This document shows, piece by piece, positions 1-11,396 of a stretch of DNA of 64,000 bases. The notes under the pieces are model-generated. The model searched no databases and was not told the origin of the DNA. It worked only from the letters and a program-made list of their open reading frames with translations. A program made the translations under genes and the position numbers. The DNA is from Amia ocellicauda. Its lineage: Eukaryota > Chordata > Actinopteri > Amiiformes > Amiidae. Each line of letters begins with the position of its first letter. Positions within the stretch are counted from its first letter, which is position 1. The stretch lies in NCBI RefSeq assembly GCF_036373705.1, contig NC_089856.1, forward strand, positions 1,799,501 through 1,863,500, written 5' to 3'.

Positions 1-549
1 GTCTTCTCCATATGCACCTCTGCCACCACGGATCAGACATCGGTTCCTTCAGGACACGATTCATAATGTGCATATCTGCCATGTGGAGTAGATCGGTCAT
101 CTGAAGACACAATGTGTCAGAGATCCTCCTTATAAAAGGCATCTCTATCACATGGACAGTAGTTGACATTCACACAATCTATACGGTAAATATCTGTAAG
201 TAAAGGGACGATTCAAAATACTAATAATAATCTTGATTCCAATTTATCTCATTTATCAAATTATTTTAGTACAGCCCTCAGGTGTCGTCAGCAGCATCAT
301 ATCTCCTGTGTTACTGAATCAGCTTGACTTCCTAGTGTAGATACTCTTGTGTGTAAAGCTGTCAAAGTTTCAAAACAATGTGTTTATCTTTGTCCCTTTA
401 TCTACCTTAAATACCTGAGACCATTAAAATAATTATTACAGCAGCTTCTTCAACACCACAGTTAAAAGCTGATGGGTAAATTATGGCAATTATTACTCTT
501 TGATTCTCAATACTTTTTTCCCAATAAACCATCATTTAAAATTATTTAT

Positions 550-551
<2 letters not shown>

Positions 552-590
<39 letters not shown>
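552..590. repeat. (TC)n microsatellite
   Basis: An uninterrupted TC dinucleotide run of about 19 units is visible. The Leu/Ser-repeat open frames across it are artefacts of the repeat. Confidence 0.95.
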
Positions 591-593
<3 letters not shown>

Positions 594-2203
594 CATCTCA
601 GGCTGCTTGTCTGCTCAGGCGAACAGGGGGAGCAGTGTCACGGCCCTTGCCCCCTGCTACCCTCTTCCTAATCGATAGGGTATTTCTGTTTGTGAAAGGA
701 CTATTTCCACACAGTTATATAACTTGCCACGACTATGTTTCATTCAATTAGTTATGTTACACCTTTAGTAACTTCCTTATTTTCCCTCATATTCCAGTCA
801 ATTACCATCCGAATCTTTCGTGGCAGTACATTTGTCTCACACAGAACAAACTCTCCTTTCTCAACCTTCTTCAATGTTGGTTATCATTGCTCTGCATCCT
901 AACAGCTGTTCTTTCTCCTGTTCCTAATTTCTTTTGAGAAATGTATTGAAGTTATATTTATCAATAGGTATGATTACTATTTAGACATATATTTCACCCC
1001 ATTATGTGAGCTAATCAGTTTAGTTAATCTTTGGGAAATAAGCCCAATTAACATAGCAATAGTTCATTTCTTACCTATTTAATGTATTTAGGGATCTTAT
1101 TCCCAGAGATTTAAAAAATCTTCATTGTGTAACTCATAGCTACCAAATGACCACATCTTTAATTTCCTGGAGTATCCCATCAGCGATCCCATCCTCTTCG
1201 CCAGATAATGTGGAAGAACAATCATCTTCAATCAGGTTGGAGTCAGAGCTTTTATACACAGAAATCAAAGAGCTGGTTACAATCACAAAGTCATTACTAT
1301 GTTATCTTAAAAGTTAGCTAAGCAGAATATATATCATTATAGGATAGAGTTCACAGATCAACACATGGATTAGGGAGCAGGCACTTCAATCATACTGTTT
1401 GTTATTTACGAATCTTGCAGACAATGTCAAACCGAAATCAAACTACCTTCTGGCCTGACCTTATCTTTCTTAAGTATACAAGAGAGAATAACAGGTGTAA
1501 ATAATTTCTAACTTTCCTTCCACAGTTTCCATTGGTCCAGCAGGTTTGAGTGACGGGTCTTCCTAACCAATCAGTGATCAGGTGGGCTGATATTGTTTGC
1601 AATATAAATATATATATTTTTTGAATGCGATACTTATGGCGCTAATTTGAGCCTGTATGACTGTGTCTTTAACCCCTATTTAACCATCACAATCAAAGTC
1701 ATTCAGAGTCACACACAGCACAGATACATTGTAAAAACCAAACAAAAATCACAAGAGTGCGCATGTAGACGAGCAGAAACGAAAATACAGCTATACAAAT
1801 ATGCCAAGATAACTCAGCCTTTTATTTGTATTTATTTGTATTGATGCAATAAGGGATTTACTATTTCGGACACTTTTACTGTATTGAATAAAACACAAGT
1901 TAGAGTTAACATGCATTCGTCACCGCAGACACAGTTCATTATGAATATACTTTGTGGATACATTTTCATTCATTTTGTGATGTATTTTTACTTTTATTCT
2001 TCTTTAAAAAACAATGACTGTAGGCTAGCCTATCGTTTATTAATGCGGCTGTTTTGGGGGTATTTAAATTAGCTGTCGGAGGATCTCAGGTGATGTTATG
2101 ATTTGATGGGAAATTATTGATTGATGAAGTCTGGGATGATGGTCCCAAATCACTGTTGCATTGTCCCTATTTCCAGACACGCAGCGATGCTCTTATATTC
2201 CGA

Positions 2204-2248
2204 AAGTCGCCCTGGTTAAGAGCGTCTGCTAACAAAAACATAATAATA
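2204..2248 (+). repeat. LINE/SINE-type 3' tail fragment
   Basis: The sequence contains the pattern CGCCCTGG-TAAG-GCGTCTGCTAA followed by an AT-rich tail with AATAATA. The same pattern ends the L2-like LINE at 16.68-16.77 kb and occurs at 48.47 kb and, reversed, at 32.64 kb. It is a short tail-only copy of the family. Confidence 0.6.
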
Positions 2249-2478
2249 TGGGATCTGCATGTCTCCCCTTTTTAACAACGTCCAATTTTTCAGAGAAAGT
2301 TCACTTTGAAAAAGTATTTGTAAACAATTCAACTATGATGTATCCATTGTCAGATAACATCTTTTTATTTTTAATGTAAAATACATTTTTTAATAATTAT
2401 GTTGTGATGGTATTTGTATTTTCAATATCAATCAAAATGGTTTACAGTAAGCAGCAAACAACATTGGCGGCTAATGCT

Positions 2479-2658
2479 GTGACAACCACAGTCTAATGTA
2501 CTTCCACAAATACCCACCAGAGGCCACCGCCCTCTCCATACCTATCTCCTCTCCCAGCTTCACTCATTCAATCATCACAACATGCACACTGATTACTCAC
2601 CACACAGCTGCTTTCCATCATCTGTTTCTCCTACTGCCTATTTAAACCCCTCCCTGAC
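2479..2658. repeat. Left part of an older LTR-like repeat split by Gypsy
   Basis: The stretch just left of the Gypsy insertion is CT-rich and ends in a TATTTAAA box-like motif at about 2639-2646. The stretch right of the insertion (6152 to about 6400) reads like the downstream part of the same kind of sequence, rich in CCTTGACCT and CTGATC motifs. Those motifs also occur at 20.3-20.9, 23.9-24.1 and 32.8-33.1 kb. I infer that Gypsy inserted into an older LTR. The outer boundaries are not resolved. Confidence 0.35.
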
Positions 2659-2731
2659 TGTGATGTCCTCAAGGACCAAAGGAAAGGATCCAAGTGCAGG
2701 CTTAGATATGAAGCAGGGGAGACCGTGACAG
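2659..2731 (-). repeat. Collapsed 3' LTR of the Gypsy element
   Basis: Only 73 bp remain. The start and end match the 480-bp LTR at 5672-6151, but the middle is gone. The break lies at a GAAGCAG motif that occurs at both deletion edges in the full LTR, so deletion between short direct repeats is likely. Confidence 0.85.
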
Positions 2732-2739
2732 TACCCCCC

Positions 2740-3200
2740 TCCCCAGAATCGGCCTCGGCCGGACCAGAGCAATGAAGACGGTGGCGAGGACGGCCACGAG
2801 GCCGAGGAGCAGGAGCAGTGGGATGAGCCCTGTGAAAGTCCGTAATGAGAGACGGATCCAGGATATCCGAAACTAGAACCCAAGAATGTTCCTCTGGACC
2901 ATACCCCTCCCAGTCGACCAAGTACTGCATGCATCCTCTGTGGCGACGAGACTGTAACAGGGCTCTGACAGCAAATGCTGGACCGTCTTCTAGATCCAAG
3001 GGAGGAGAAGCCAGAGGAGAAGAAGAAGAAGAAGAAGAAGAAGAAGAAGAAGAAGAAGAATCCTGAGGAAGATCAGAAGGAGAGGAGGGATCGGGGCGTT
3101 CAGGTTTTAACAATGAAACATGAAATGAGGAAGCTATCTTGTAGTGAGGAGGTAACTGGAGACGATAGGTAACAGGATTGATTTGGCGGAGGACAGGAAA
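2740..3200 (-). pseudogene. Integrase C-terminal tail and chromodomain of Gypsy
   Basis: The minus-strand frame reads an integrase tail (motifs [11 protein letters not shown] and FHVSLLKP), then a serine run encoded by a trinucleotide repeat, then a chromodomain with YLVDWEGY and the downstream HSWV motif. Chromodomains at the integrase C-terminus guide chromovirus integration to chromatin. The integrase catalytic core that should precede this is deleted. The serine run (3018-3060) is a repeat expansion. Confidence 0.85.
3018..3060. repeat. (GAA)n microsatellite inside Gypsy
   Basis: About 14 GAA/AAG units encode a poly-Ser tract on the minus strand and poly-Glu or poly-Lys in shadow frames. 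Confidence 0.95.
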
Positions 3201-3214
3201 GGGACCGATAAAGT

Positions 3215-4255
3215 GAGGGCTCTGGTTGAGAGCACTGCACCGACGCCGTTTTCAGAAGCATCTACTTCTACCACGAAAGGGAGATTAGGGTCTGGATGCT
3301 TGAGGACTGGAGCAGTGGTAAACAGGGACTTAAGTTTCTCAAAGGCGACCTCAGCAGAATCCGTCCACGATAAGCGACGAGCAGAGCCCTTTCATAAAGA
3401 GGTTAGAGGAGATGCGACTGAACTGAAGTTTCGGATGAAGCGACGATAAAAGTTAGCAAAACCCAAGAAACGTTGCAACTCCTTAATTGTTTGAGGCTGT
3501 GGCCACTCAGTTACTGCTCTTACTTTTTCGGGATCCATGTGAACTCCACTGGCATCGATGATGTATCCCAAAAAGACCACTTGCACTCGATGAAATTTAC
3601 ATTTCTCTGCTTTGATATAGAATCCATTTTGCAACAAACATTTCAGCACCTGTCGAACCTGGGAGATATGTTCCGAGAGAGTAGAGGAGTAAACCAGAAT
3701 GTCATCAATGTAAGCAATCACAAAGTGATGAAGATAGGGATGTAACACCTCATTCACAAAAGCTTGAAAGAGGCAAGGTACATTGACCAGACCAAAGGGC
3801 ATGACTAAATATTCATAATGTCCAGTGTTAGTAATAAAAGCAGTCTTCCACTCATCACCTTTTCGAATTCGGATTAAGTTGTAAGCACTACACAGATCGA
3901 GCGAAGTATCGAGCTCCTCTTACCTGTTCCAAGGCAGCCAGAACTAAAGCTAAAGGATACCTATACTTAACTGTAACTGCATTAAGTCCCCTATAATCAA
4001 TACAGGGTCTTAAACCTCCGTCCTTCTTTGCCACGAAAAAGAAGCTTGCTACAGCAGGTGAAGGGGATGGCCGAATTATGCCTTGTGCTAAAGCCTCCTT
4101 AATGTACTCTTCCATGGCCTTCGGTTCTGGAAGAGAGAGAGGATAAATTCTGTCCCGAGGTGGCGTAGAACCAGGGAGAAGATCAATGGCACAATCCCAA
4201 GAACGATGTGGAGGCAGAGAGGAGGCTCGGGATTTGCTGAATACGGCAGCCAAGT
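3215..4255 (-). pseudogene. Gypsy reverse transcriptase with a frameshift
   Basis: Reverse transcriptase copies element RNA into DNA. The N-terminal half (4253 to about 3900) has the motifs [31 protein letters not shown] and RYPLALV. Near 3900 the frame shifts; the next frame reads through [12 protein letters not shown], the conserved MPFGL and the YIDD catalytic box at 3701-3712, then FLGYIID and [15 protein letters not shown]. The start of RNase H follows (VVEVDAS at about 3270) and stops at a deletion junction near 3215. Catalytic aspartates remain, but the frameshift and deletion make it a pseudogene. Confidence 0.9.
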
Positions 4256-4286
4256 CTTTGTATTCCGGTGGGAATTTGGGCGGAGT

Positions 4287-4709
4287 TCACAGAAATGGAC
4301 TCTCGATGTGGGTGGCTCTGCAAGGTGAAGTAAGACAATTAATAAAGAAATGTTCTCCCCAAGAAATAATAGTCCCCTTGATCCAAGAAATGACAGGATT
4401 ATGATGAATGAGCCAAGAATGTCCAAGTATTATATCAGCTCCAGGAGAGTCGATCACTAGAAAAGGCAGTTTTTCAGAATGCCGGTTTCCGATGGACATG
4501 GTGATTGGCTTGGTTTTCTGTGTAACTGGACTGGATCCGATGGGTTGGTTATTGATTGCTCTGACATTAAGTGGTGGTAGGAACGGTGTGAGGGGAAGTT
4601 TGAAACACTTCGCAGTTCTTCTGTCTATGAAGTTTCTTGCAGACCCCAAATCTATTAATGCAGACAGAAAGATGTGTTGATTGTGGAGCTGAATGCATAC
4701 TGAAAGCAT
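4287..4709 (-). pseudogene. Gypsy aspartic protease, active-site altered
   Basis: A retropepsin-like segment processes the polyprotein in active elements. The region around LIDLGSARNFID corresponds to the active-site motif, but the usual D-S/T-G triad reads D-L-G, so the serine is replaced. The flap-to-C-terminal motif DIILGHSWL is kept. It sits between gag and reverse transcriptase as expected. Confidence 0.8.
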
Positions 4710-4882
4710 ACACTGAGCAGGTGATATCAGGGGACAGGTACTTACTGGTTTCCGTGGAATTGCCGAAGTAGATCCTGGCAGACTAGGACAGGCATCTCAG
4801 AAATGACCAGATTGACCACTATAAAGGCAAAGGCGCTGTTGAAGTCTCCTATGTCTTTCCTTGGCAGGTAGTCGAGTCCTTC

Positions 4883-5665
4883 CTATCTGCATGGGTTCTG
4901 GATCTGTGTCAAGGCTAGACTTGATCTATTGAATGACCGGGATGTAGTAGATACAGATAGTTTGTCTCGGGATCTCATTAGATTATCAAGTCTGATGGCT
5001 AATTGTATCAATTGCTCCAGATCGAGCGAGTCTCCCTTGCTTGCTAATTCTGCTTGTAAATCATCACGCAATCCACGACGAAAGAGAGTGATTAATGAAG
5101 GCTCACCCCATCCGTTGATCTCAGCCAAGGTCTGGAACTCCAAAGCATAGTCAGCGGCAGAAGAAGTACCCTGACGGAGAGAGAATAGTTGTTCACCAGC
5201 GTCCTTCCCGGTTGTCAGATGATGGAAAACCTGTTTGAAGTGTTCAAGAAATGCTGGGATAGATCATGTTATTTCCCCTCTATGAGCCCATATAGCTGAT
5301 GCCCACTGAAGAGCCTTTCTGGTAAGTAGCCTAATGATAAAGGCAATCTTGGCATCATCAGAAGGGAAGGAAGTTGGTAGATGGGCAAAATACAAAGAGC
5401 ATTGTAAGATTAAACCCTCGCATCGCACCCTCATATTTGTCTGGAATAGCCAGATGTACAGATCTGTCGGAAAAATGGAGGAGCTGAAGGGCCGGGGTGT
5501 GCTTCTGGTGTTGTCTGTCTGGTGGATTGGGGAGATAAAGCAGGCGCAGTTCCAAAGTGGAGTTGATCTGTCTTAACATTTCGTTATGTTCTCCCAATAA
5601 TGCCCACTGAGCATTATTGCTGATGCAACATCTGGTAAAGCCACTGGATCCATGTTAACAGCGAA
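4883..5665 (-). pseudogene. Gypsy gag remnants
   Basis: The clearest part (5143-4883) reads FQTLAEINGWGEPSLITLF and FRRGLRDDLQAELA, which is typical of the capsid domain of fish Gypsy gag. Upstream, shifted frames still give HLPTSFPSDDAKIAFII and LQWASAIW, and a start-like MDPV lies near 5650 just inside the LTR. Several frameshifts break the gene. Confidence 0.8.
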
Positions 5666-5671
5666 GTCTTC

Positions 5672-6151
5672 TGTGACGTCCTCAAGGACCAAAGGAAAGG
5701 ATCCAAGTGCAGGCTTAGATATGAAGCAGATAATCCGATAAGGGCAAAATGAGAGAGAGATAACAAGGACAATCCAAGGTCAATCGATCAGGCAAACAGG
5801 CTAGTAGGGAGATCCAAAAAGGGGTAAACGAGAGAGGGTAGCAAAAGATCAAATACACGGTTAAGCAAACAATAAACAAGACTCGGCATTGATCCAAAAG
5901 AGAATGCAATACTTCGCGAAGAAGCTAGGAAACAGAGGGGTTTAAATACTGTGTAGCAAAGGGGGTTTGAACTAGGTGAATGAACGACTAACCAATGACA
6001 GGAGAGGAGGACAGAACAGGTGCACCTGGAAGGAAAGAATGTGGAAGAACTGGTTGAAGTGGACAAAGGAAAGGAGAAGCATTAGAGTTAGTATTCGGGA
6101 GAGGGAGACCTCTGGTGGTGAACTAAGGTAGAAGCAGGGGAGACCGTGACA
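5672..6151 (-). repeat. Full-length 5' LTR of the Gypsy element
   Basis: This 480-bp repeat starts TGTGACGTCC and ends GACCGTGACA when read on the plus strand. Its edge sequences are repeated in the collapsed LTR at 2659-2731. CTGAC follows directly at 6152, completing the target duplication. Confidence 0.88.
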
Positions 6152-6592
6152 CTGACTCTCATTCAGTGTGAAGTTTTGTCAGCATTTGCTTAATTTCCAA
6201 GCAGTTGCCTTTCTCTAGTGATTCTGCTGTATCCTCCACCTCTGGCCTTGACCTTGACCTCTTTGATACCACGTTTGCCTGATCTTCTGACCCTTGTTGG
6301 TGACTTCGACAATGCCTTTTGCCCAGCCTTTGTTTGCCCTGTATTGCTGGTATCTGACCAAAGCCTGTTTTTGACCTCCTCTACCTCACTCCACAATTTT
6401 GGACACAATCCTTCTTGGATTGGTTACAGCAGTGAACTAAATTTAACAGGGTACAATTGGGAAGAAAACATGAAAATTGGCAGAGAAATATTGGGAAATA
6501 AATAAATAAATACAAGATTTGACCGTTTTATTTGGCTCTGAATGGTCAAAAGAGAATACCCTGCAGGTCCTGACGGCATGCCATGGTATATA
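6152..6592. other. LTR-like remnant and unassigned DNA
   Basis: The first 250 bp are CT-rich and share CCTTGACCT and CTGATC-type motifs with other LTR fragments in the window. The rest, up to the Tc1 insertion, shows nothing I can name. Confidence 0.3.
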
Positions 6593-7786
6593 TACACTCA
6601 CCTAAAGGATTATTAGGAACACCATACTAATACTGTGTTTGACCCCCTTTCGCCTTCAGAACTGCCTTAATTCTACGTGGCATTGATTCAACAAGGTGCT
6701 GAAAGCATTCTTTAGAAATGTTGGCCCATATTGATAGGATAGCATCTTGCAGTTGGTGGAGATGGGATGCACATCCAGGGCACGAAGCTCTATTGGGTTG
6801 AGATCTGGTGACTGAGGGGGCATGTTTAGTACAGCGAACTCATTGTCATGTTCAAGAAACCAATTTGAAATGATTCGACCTTTGTGACATGGTGCATTAT
6901 CCTGCTGGAAGTAGCCATCAGAGGATGGGTACATGGTGGTCATAAAGGGATGGACATGGTCAGAAACAATGCTCAGGTAGGCCGTGGCATTTGAACGATG
7001 CCCAATTGGCACTAAGGGGCCTAAAGTGTGCCAAGAAAACATCCCCCACACCATTACACCACCACCACCAGCCTGCACAGTGGTAACAAGGCATGATGGA
7101 TCCATGTTCTCATTCTGTTTACGCCAAATTCTGACTCTACCATCTGAATGTCTCAACAGAAATCGAGACTCATCAGACCAGGCAACATGTTTCCAGTCTT
7201 CAACTGTCCAATTTTGGTGAGCTTGTGCAAATTGTAGCCTCTTTTTCCTATTTGTAGTGGAGATGAGTGGTACCCGGTGGGGTCTTCTGCTGTTGTAGCC
7301 CATCCGGCTCAAGGTTGTACGTGTTGTGGCTTCACAAATGCTTTGCTGCATACCTCGGTTGTAACGAGTGGTTATTTCAGTCAAAGTTGCTCTTCTATCA
7401 GCTTGAATCAGTCGGCCCATTCTCCTCTGACCTCTAGAATCAACAAGGCATTTTCGCCCACAGGACTGCCGCATACTGGATGTTTTTCCCTTTTCACACC
7501 ATTCTTTGTAAACCCTAGAAATGGTTGTGCGTGAAAATCCCAGTAACTGAGCAGATTGTGAAATACTCAGACCGGCCCGTCTGGCACCAACAACCATGCC
7601 ACGCTCAAAATTGCTTAAATCACCTTTCTTTCCCATTCAGACATTCAGTTTGGAGTTCAGGAGATTGTCTTGACCAGGACCACACCCCTAAATGCATTGA
7701 AGCAACTGCCATGTGATTGGTTGGTTAGATAATTGCATTAATGAGAAATTGAACAGGTGTTCCTAATAATCCTTTAGGTGAGTGTA
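6593..7786 (-). mobile_element. Tc1-like transposon, copy 1
   Basis: The ends are inverted repeats beginning TACACTCACCTAAAGGATTA, at 6593 and mirrored at 7786, with the TA target typical of Tc1/mariner. The element is 1,194 bp. A single transposase gene occupies most of it on the minus strand. A near-identical copy lies at 26903-28127 (1,225 bp). The 31-bp difference is accounted for by two deletions in this copy, of 27 and 4 bp, inside the transposase. Confidence 0.95.
6656..7636 (-). pseudogene. Tc1 transposase with 27-bp and 4-bp deletions
   Basis: Transposase cuts and pastes the element by a DDE/D mechanism. The protein starts MGKKGDLSNFERGMVVGARR, followed by two helix-turn-helix motifs (about residues 15-110). 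The catalytic domain has D in AWSDES, D in QQDNAPCH and E in LNPIE. After LNPIE the sequence for HLWDVVERE is missing, and four bases are lost shortly after DVHP, shifting the last 60 or so residues out of frame. It is probably inactive. Both deletions are inferred from the plus-strand copy at 27 kb. Confidence 0.92.
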
Positions 7787-8200
7787 TATACATATTGTGT
7801 GTCTGAAAGAAACTCCCAACAACACAGAAGCGATAAGGCGTTCATTGCCTCAAGTGTTTCCAGGGTTAAAGGTAATTACCCAACACCCTCTGGGAGAACT
7901 GTTTCGACATGGTAAGATAATCTGGTGTGTGATTTTGATTGCTTACAACTGAGCAAATTTAGAATTGCTGTTATACGAGGGTTGCACATTTATCAAACCA
8001 AGCTATTTCAGTTTTTATTTTTAATTACCTTTCTAAAAATGTAACCAGTTGATCACCATTATTAGCTGCATGTACATCACAGTTGTAGAGGGTCGACTGG
8101 AATAAGATAATGTAGAAATGAGCCTCATTTACATAAAAAAATGAATGCAGATGAGCTTGTGAGGAATCCACTTAGACAGTAATGTTGTCTCAGGAAGATG
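7787..8200. other. Intergenic DNA, nothing recognised
   Basis: This stretch contains no open frame or repeat I can name. It lies downstream of the minus-strand gene whose stop is at 8328. Confidence 0.4.
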
Positions 8201-8206
8201 TTTATT
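8201..8206 (-). terminator. Candidate poly(A) signal of the unknown gene
   Basis: AATAAA on the minus strand lies about 120 bases downstream of the stop codon at 8328. It is the first canonical signal after the gene. Confidence 0.5.
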
Positions 8207-8327
8207 GAGCAGAGAAATAACAGGGAGACTGCAAATGCACAAGTAAACCAAGCTGTTGCTTACCCTATTATTATGATAATTAAAATGCAAATCTAATAGA
8301 TTATTGCCCTATTCTAATACCCTTACC

Positions 8328-11300
8328 CTAATACCTATGTTTTTTAAATACCCATTGTTTTAATGTATTCATACTTATTTCTATCACCTTTTTGGGGGGG
8401 TTATAGTTGATTCCAATATTTTTCCTCATTATTTCTGGGCCATTTCTACCACTGCTTCCTCCATCACTGTTTTCCATACCATTTTCTATACTGCTTTCTA
8501 TACCATTTTCCATACTGCTCTCTATGCCGCTCTCTCCCCCCTTTCCTCCACCGCTTCCACCCCTCAGCATGGGGTTAAGATTTCTAACATCCTGCCATGA
8601 TGTTGCTAGGCTCCAGATAATGGAACTCATATAAAAATTGCTTGGATTCCTCACTGATTCAGAAACTATACTGGCAACAATTGCAACCGCATCATCAATA
8701 TTCATATTGGGGAATTCTTTTGCTAATTTGTCATTATAACCCAGAGACCATATTTTTTGCATCTTACTAAACTTGTTGGGGTATTTCAGATTCATTCTAT
8801 CATAGCTGTAAATTGACTTTACATGGATACATTTAACTATTTTCTTTAATGATCCGAATGGAAATGCATAGAATGTGGTACGTTTTTCTTTGTCATATGC
8901 ATTCATTTGTATAACAATGTCACCTACTAAAAAATTATATGTACTTGTCTCTACTGCATTTTGTATGATATAACTTATAAGATTTTTTAAGTCCAAAAAT
9001 GTATCAATTTTAACAACTTGTTTTTTGTCCATCTTCATTGTTTTGAAGGTATACACATCAAGACTCTTAAGTTTAATCTTGGTTCTAGATGTTTCAATAA
9101 TATATTTATTTAAATCTGCTATGAAGGTTTTTCCTGACTCAGTGCTATCTTGACACTCCCTTATGTTTTCTCCCGAACAGAAAGAAATATCAAAATTAAT
9201 GTTTTCATTGTTGTTAAGTTTTTCCTGTACAATGTGTTTTTTACAAACATTGGATGTTTCAGGATCACACAATTTTAGTGTAGAAATTAATTTGGAATCC
9301 CATACAGGATACTTATAAGACTTCTTTCCAGAATATATGTACAGAATATATTCAGCTATTTTAACACTTTCTGTTAAGTTATAAGGTGAACTATAGAATT
9401 TTTCTAAGAATACTCCCAATGGTCTTGCTTTGAGTTTGAATTCGACAGTATCCTCACTACTTCTTATCTTCTTCCTTCTCTGTGTTGGGGGAATAAAGAT
9501 ACATTAATTTGATTTATTAAATGGAAAAAACTAACTTTAGCGTGTGTGCTCATTATACATATAAAGTTACAAATTGTACCTTTACTGTGCTACACCTGTT
9601 CACACGTGTCAAAGCAGCAAACCACCCATGCACTCCTCACACTCCTCCTCATATTCCTCACACTCCTCCTCACATTGCTCCTCATAACTCCTCCTCACAC
9701 TACTCCTTAAACTTCTCCCACTCCTCCTTACACTCCTCCTGATGTGGGTGAGATCTTACATGGGTTTTGTGTTCTTTGTTGGTTAAACAGCCGCTGCCAC
9801 TCATGCTGAATAACTGATAATAATACTAATCATTTTAATGGGTCACTCTGAATACTGGGGCTGACCTGCAGTGCCACCGCTGAAGTTTGTCCGGTGTCTT
9901 TCAGGACGCCTTCCTCCTGCTCTTCATCATGGGAACGTTTCTGTGGTGAAAACTGATCATAAACAACAACATGATTGTGAGCCATGAGCAGCACAGGGTA
10001 TAAAAAAGATTATTAATGACAGTAACAAATGTGTCTCCTTCTCTTACAGAGTGAGCTGGTTGTGAAACTGCTTGTTTTTTGCTGGTAATCTCAAAACTTC
10101 TGTTAATCCTGGCTTCACTGTAACAGCTGTGTAATTAATATGTAATTAGTCTGATCTGGTTCAGCGTGCTGTGCGTGGGCAGGGAGAGCACATACCTGTT
10201 CTGACACTCCTGTTGGACTTGTTCCACGCCCTGACCCGCCTCCGGTCTGGTCCCCGGGGAGCTCAGCCCCTTTCTTTCGTCTTTTACCTTTTCTGCCCAT
10301 TATAGGAGATATAATAGGAACTACAGAAGAAACGCAAATGCTAGGTTTTCCCTGTTGTGGAATTGCAGTTAAGCTTATTCTCTGTTTGTTTGTAATGTAA
10401 ATGAATGCAGGCACAGGAAGGTACAAAACGTAAGGGTGTCCCCGAGGACCAGTCTTTGTTCCAACGAAGTATCTGAAGTTCTGTACTGCGGGGATAGAAA
10501 AATAGGTATAAAAACTAAAACAAGACAAAGTCATTATAACATTCTTCTAATACTGCACCCCCGATGGATAATATGTAAGAATATAGCCACACTTAGTAAA
10601 TTATACACAGTAAATTATATGTGTTTGTTATGTTACGGTAAACTATATTTTGACTGACAGGCTAATAATAACATGCAGGTTTTATGATGAATTTAGTGTC
10701 CCCTAGGATTGATGTGTTCCCGGTGGATGTGCACCAACAGCAAAACCCCACTATATCTGTGAACGGGAGCATGTGATCACTCGCTCACAGAGCAAAGTGT
10801 GTCAAGCTGTATTCAAATTAAAATGTTCATGCAGAAGCCAAATTGCAATTGCATTTTCAAAGACTTCCCCGTCTTCATGGTGGACTTTATTCAAGCGCTA
10901 TTGCAACTATGAAAAGTGAAAAACAGTGCAATGAAAGAATCATGGAAATTAACTGACTTACTTAAATTCACAGTTGGTTGGTACCTGAGAAAAGACAGAT
11001 GCGTCTCAATGGGGTAGTGATTTTACTTCATCATTTAAGCTTTAAAGTTTTGGAGGTAGACCGTAATACTGACATTCAAAACGTTAAATATTGTGCTAAT
11101 CAAGTTGATGGAGCTGAATAATATTGAACTGAAGCAAATGCACAGATCTGAGTTCAAAATAATTCAAAATAATAATAATATGCAAATAATTTTCTGATTG
11201 TTTTGGATATACAAATATATACAGATACACATTTTACCCAGGTATATATTAGTAAGTTGTTGTTTTTATTATATCAATATTAAGTATCAACTAAACCCTA

Positions 11301-11396
11301 AAAGTTATTTGAGAAAAGTTCATACTTACAGGTCTCTGCTGAATAAGGTGAAGATGAATGATAGGGGAAGTGAATGGCGATTTTATTGTCAGTCAT
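8328..11396 (-). CDS. Four-exon gene of unknown family (about 527 residues)
   Basis: I do not recognise the family. Coding exons are 11396-11330, 10485-10196, 9940-9866 and 9479-8328. The first ends in donor GTAAGTATG. The next acceptors are CCCCGCAG, TTCACCACAG and CCCAACACAG; the other donors are GTATGTG and the weaker GTCAGCC. Exon lengths 67, 290, 75 and 1152 join in frame with no stop. The start at 11396 (MTDNKIAIHF...) is chosen because it joins in phase; a second in-frame ATG at 10300 begins a basic stretch, MGRKGKRRKK, that could be a nuclear-localisation signal. Residues about 100-180 are basic and acidic low complexity. The large last exon is AT-rich and rich in Lys, Ile and Asn, encodes a globular-looking region without membrane segments, and ends with a Gly-rich tract and short ESS/ENG repeats. 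No function is proposed. It could be lineage-specific or of mobile-element origin. Confidence 0.65.
9624..9742. repeat. CTCCTCA-type minisatellite
   Basis: Imperfect repeats of the form CACTCCTCCT(C)A run for about 120 bp. They lie in the third intron of the unknown minus-strand gene. Confidence 0.8.

Larger units (their letters stand above)
1..2470. other. AT-rich intergenic DNA, no gene recognised
   Basis: I see no convincing exon here. Short open frames are AT-rich and resemble no family I know. The stretch holds a (TC)n run at about 552-590 and, near its right end, a short piece resembling the 3' tail of a LINE/SINE family (about 2204-2248). Confidence 0.5.
2659..6151 (-). mobile_element. 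Degenerate chromodomain Gypsy (Ty3-type) LTR retrotransposon
   Basis: The element runs on the minus strand. Both ends are TG...CA and share more than 50 bp starting with TGTGAYGTCCTCAAGG. It is flanked by the same five bases, CTGAC, at 2654-2658 and 6152-6156, a typical Ty3/Gypsy target duplication. In minus-strand order it carries an LTR (6151-5672), gag remnants, an aspartic protease, reverse transcriptase, a short RNase H start, then an abrupt jump to an integrase C-terminal tail and chromodomain, and a collapsed second LTR (2731-2659). Most of RNase H and integrase is missing and there are frameshifts, so it cannot move on its own. The large open frames on the opposite strand here are shadows. 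Confidence 0.92.
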
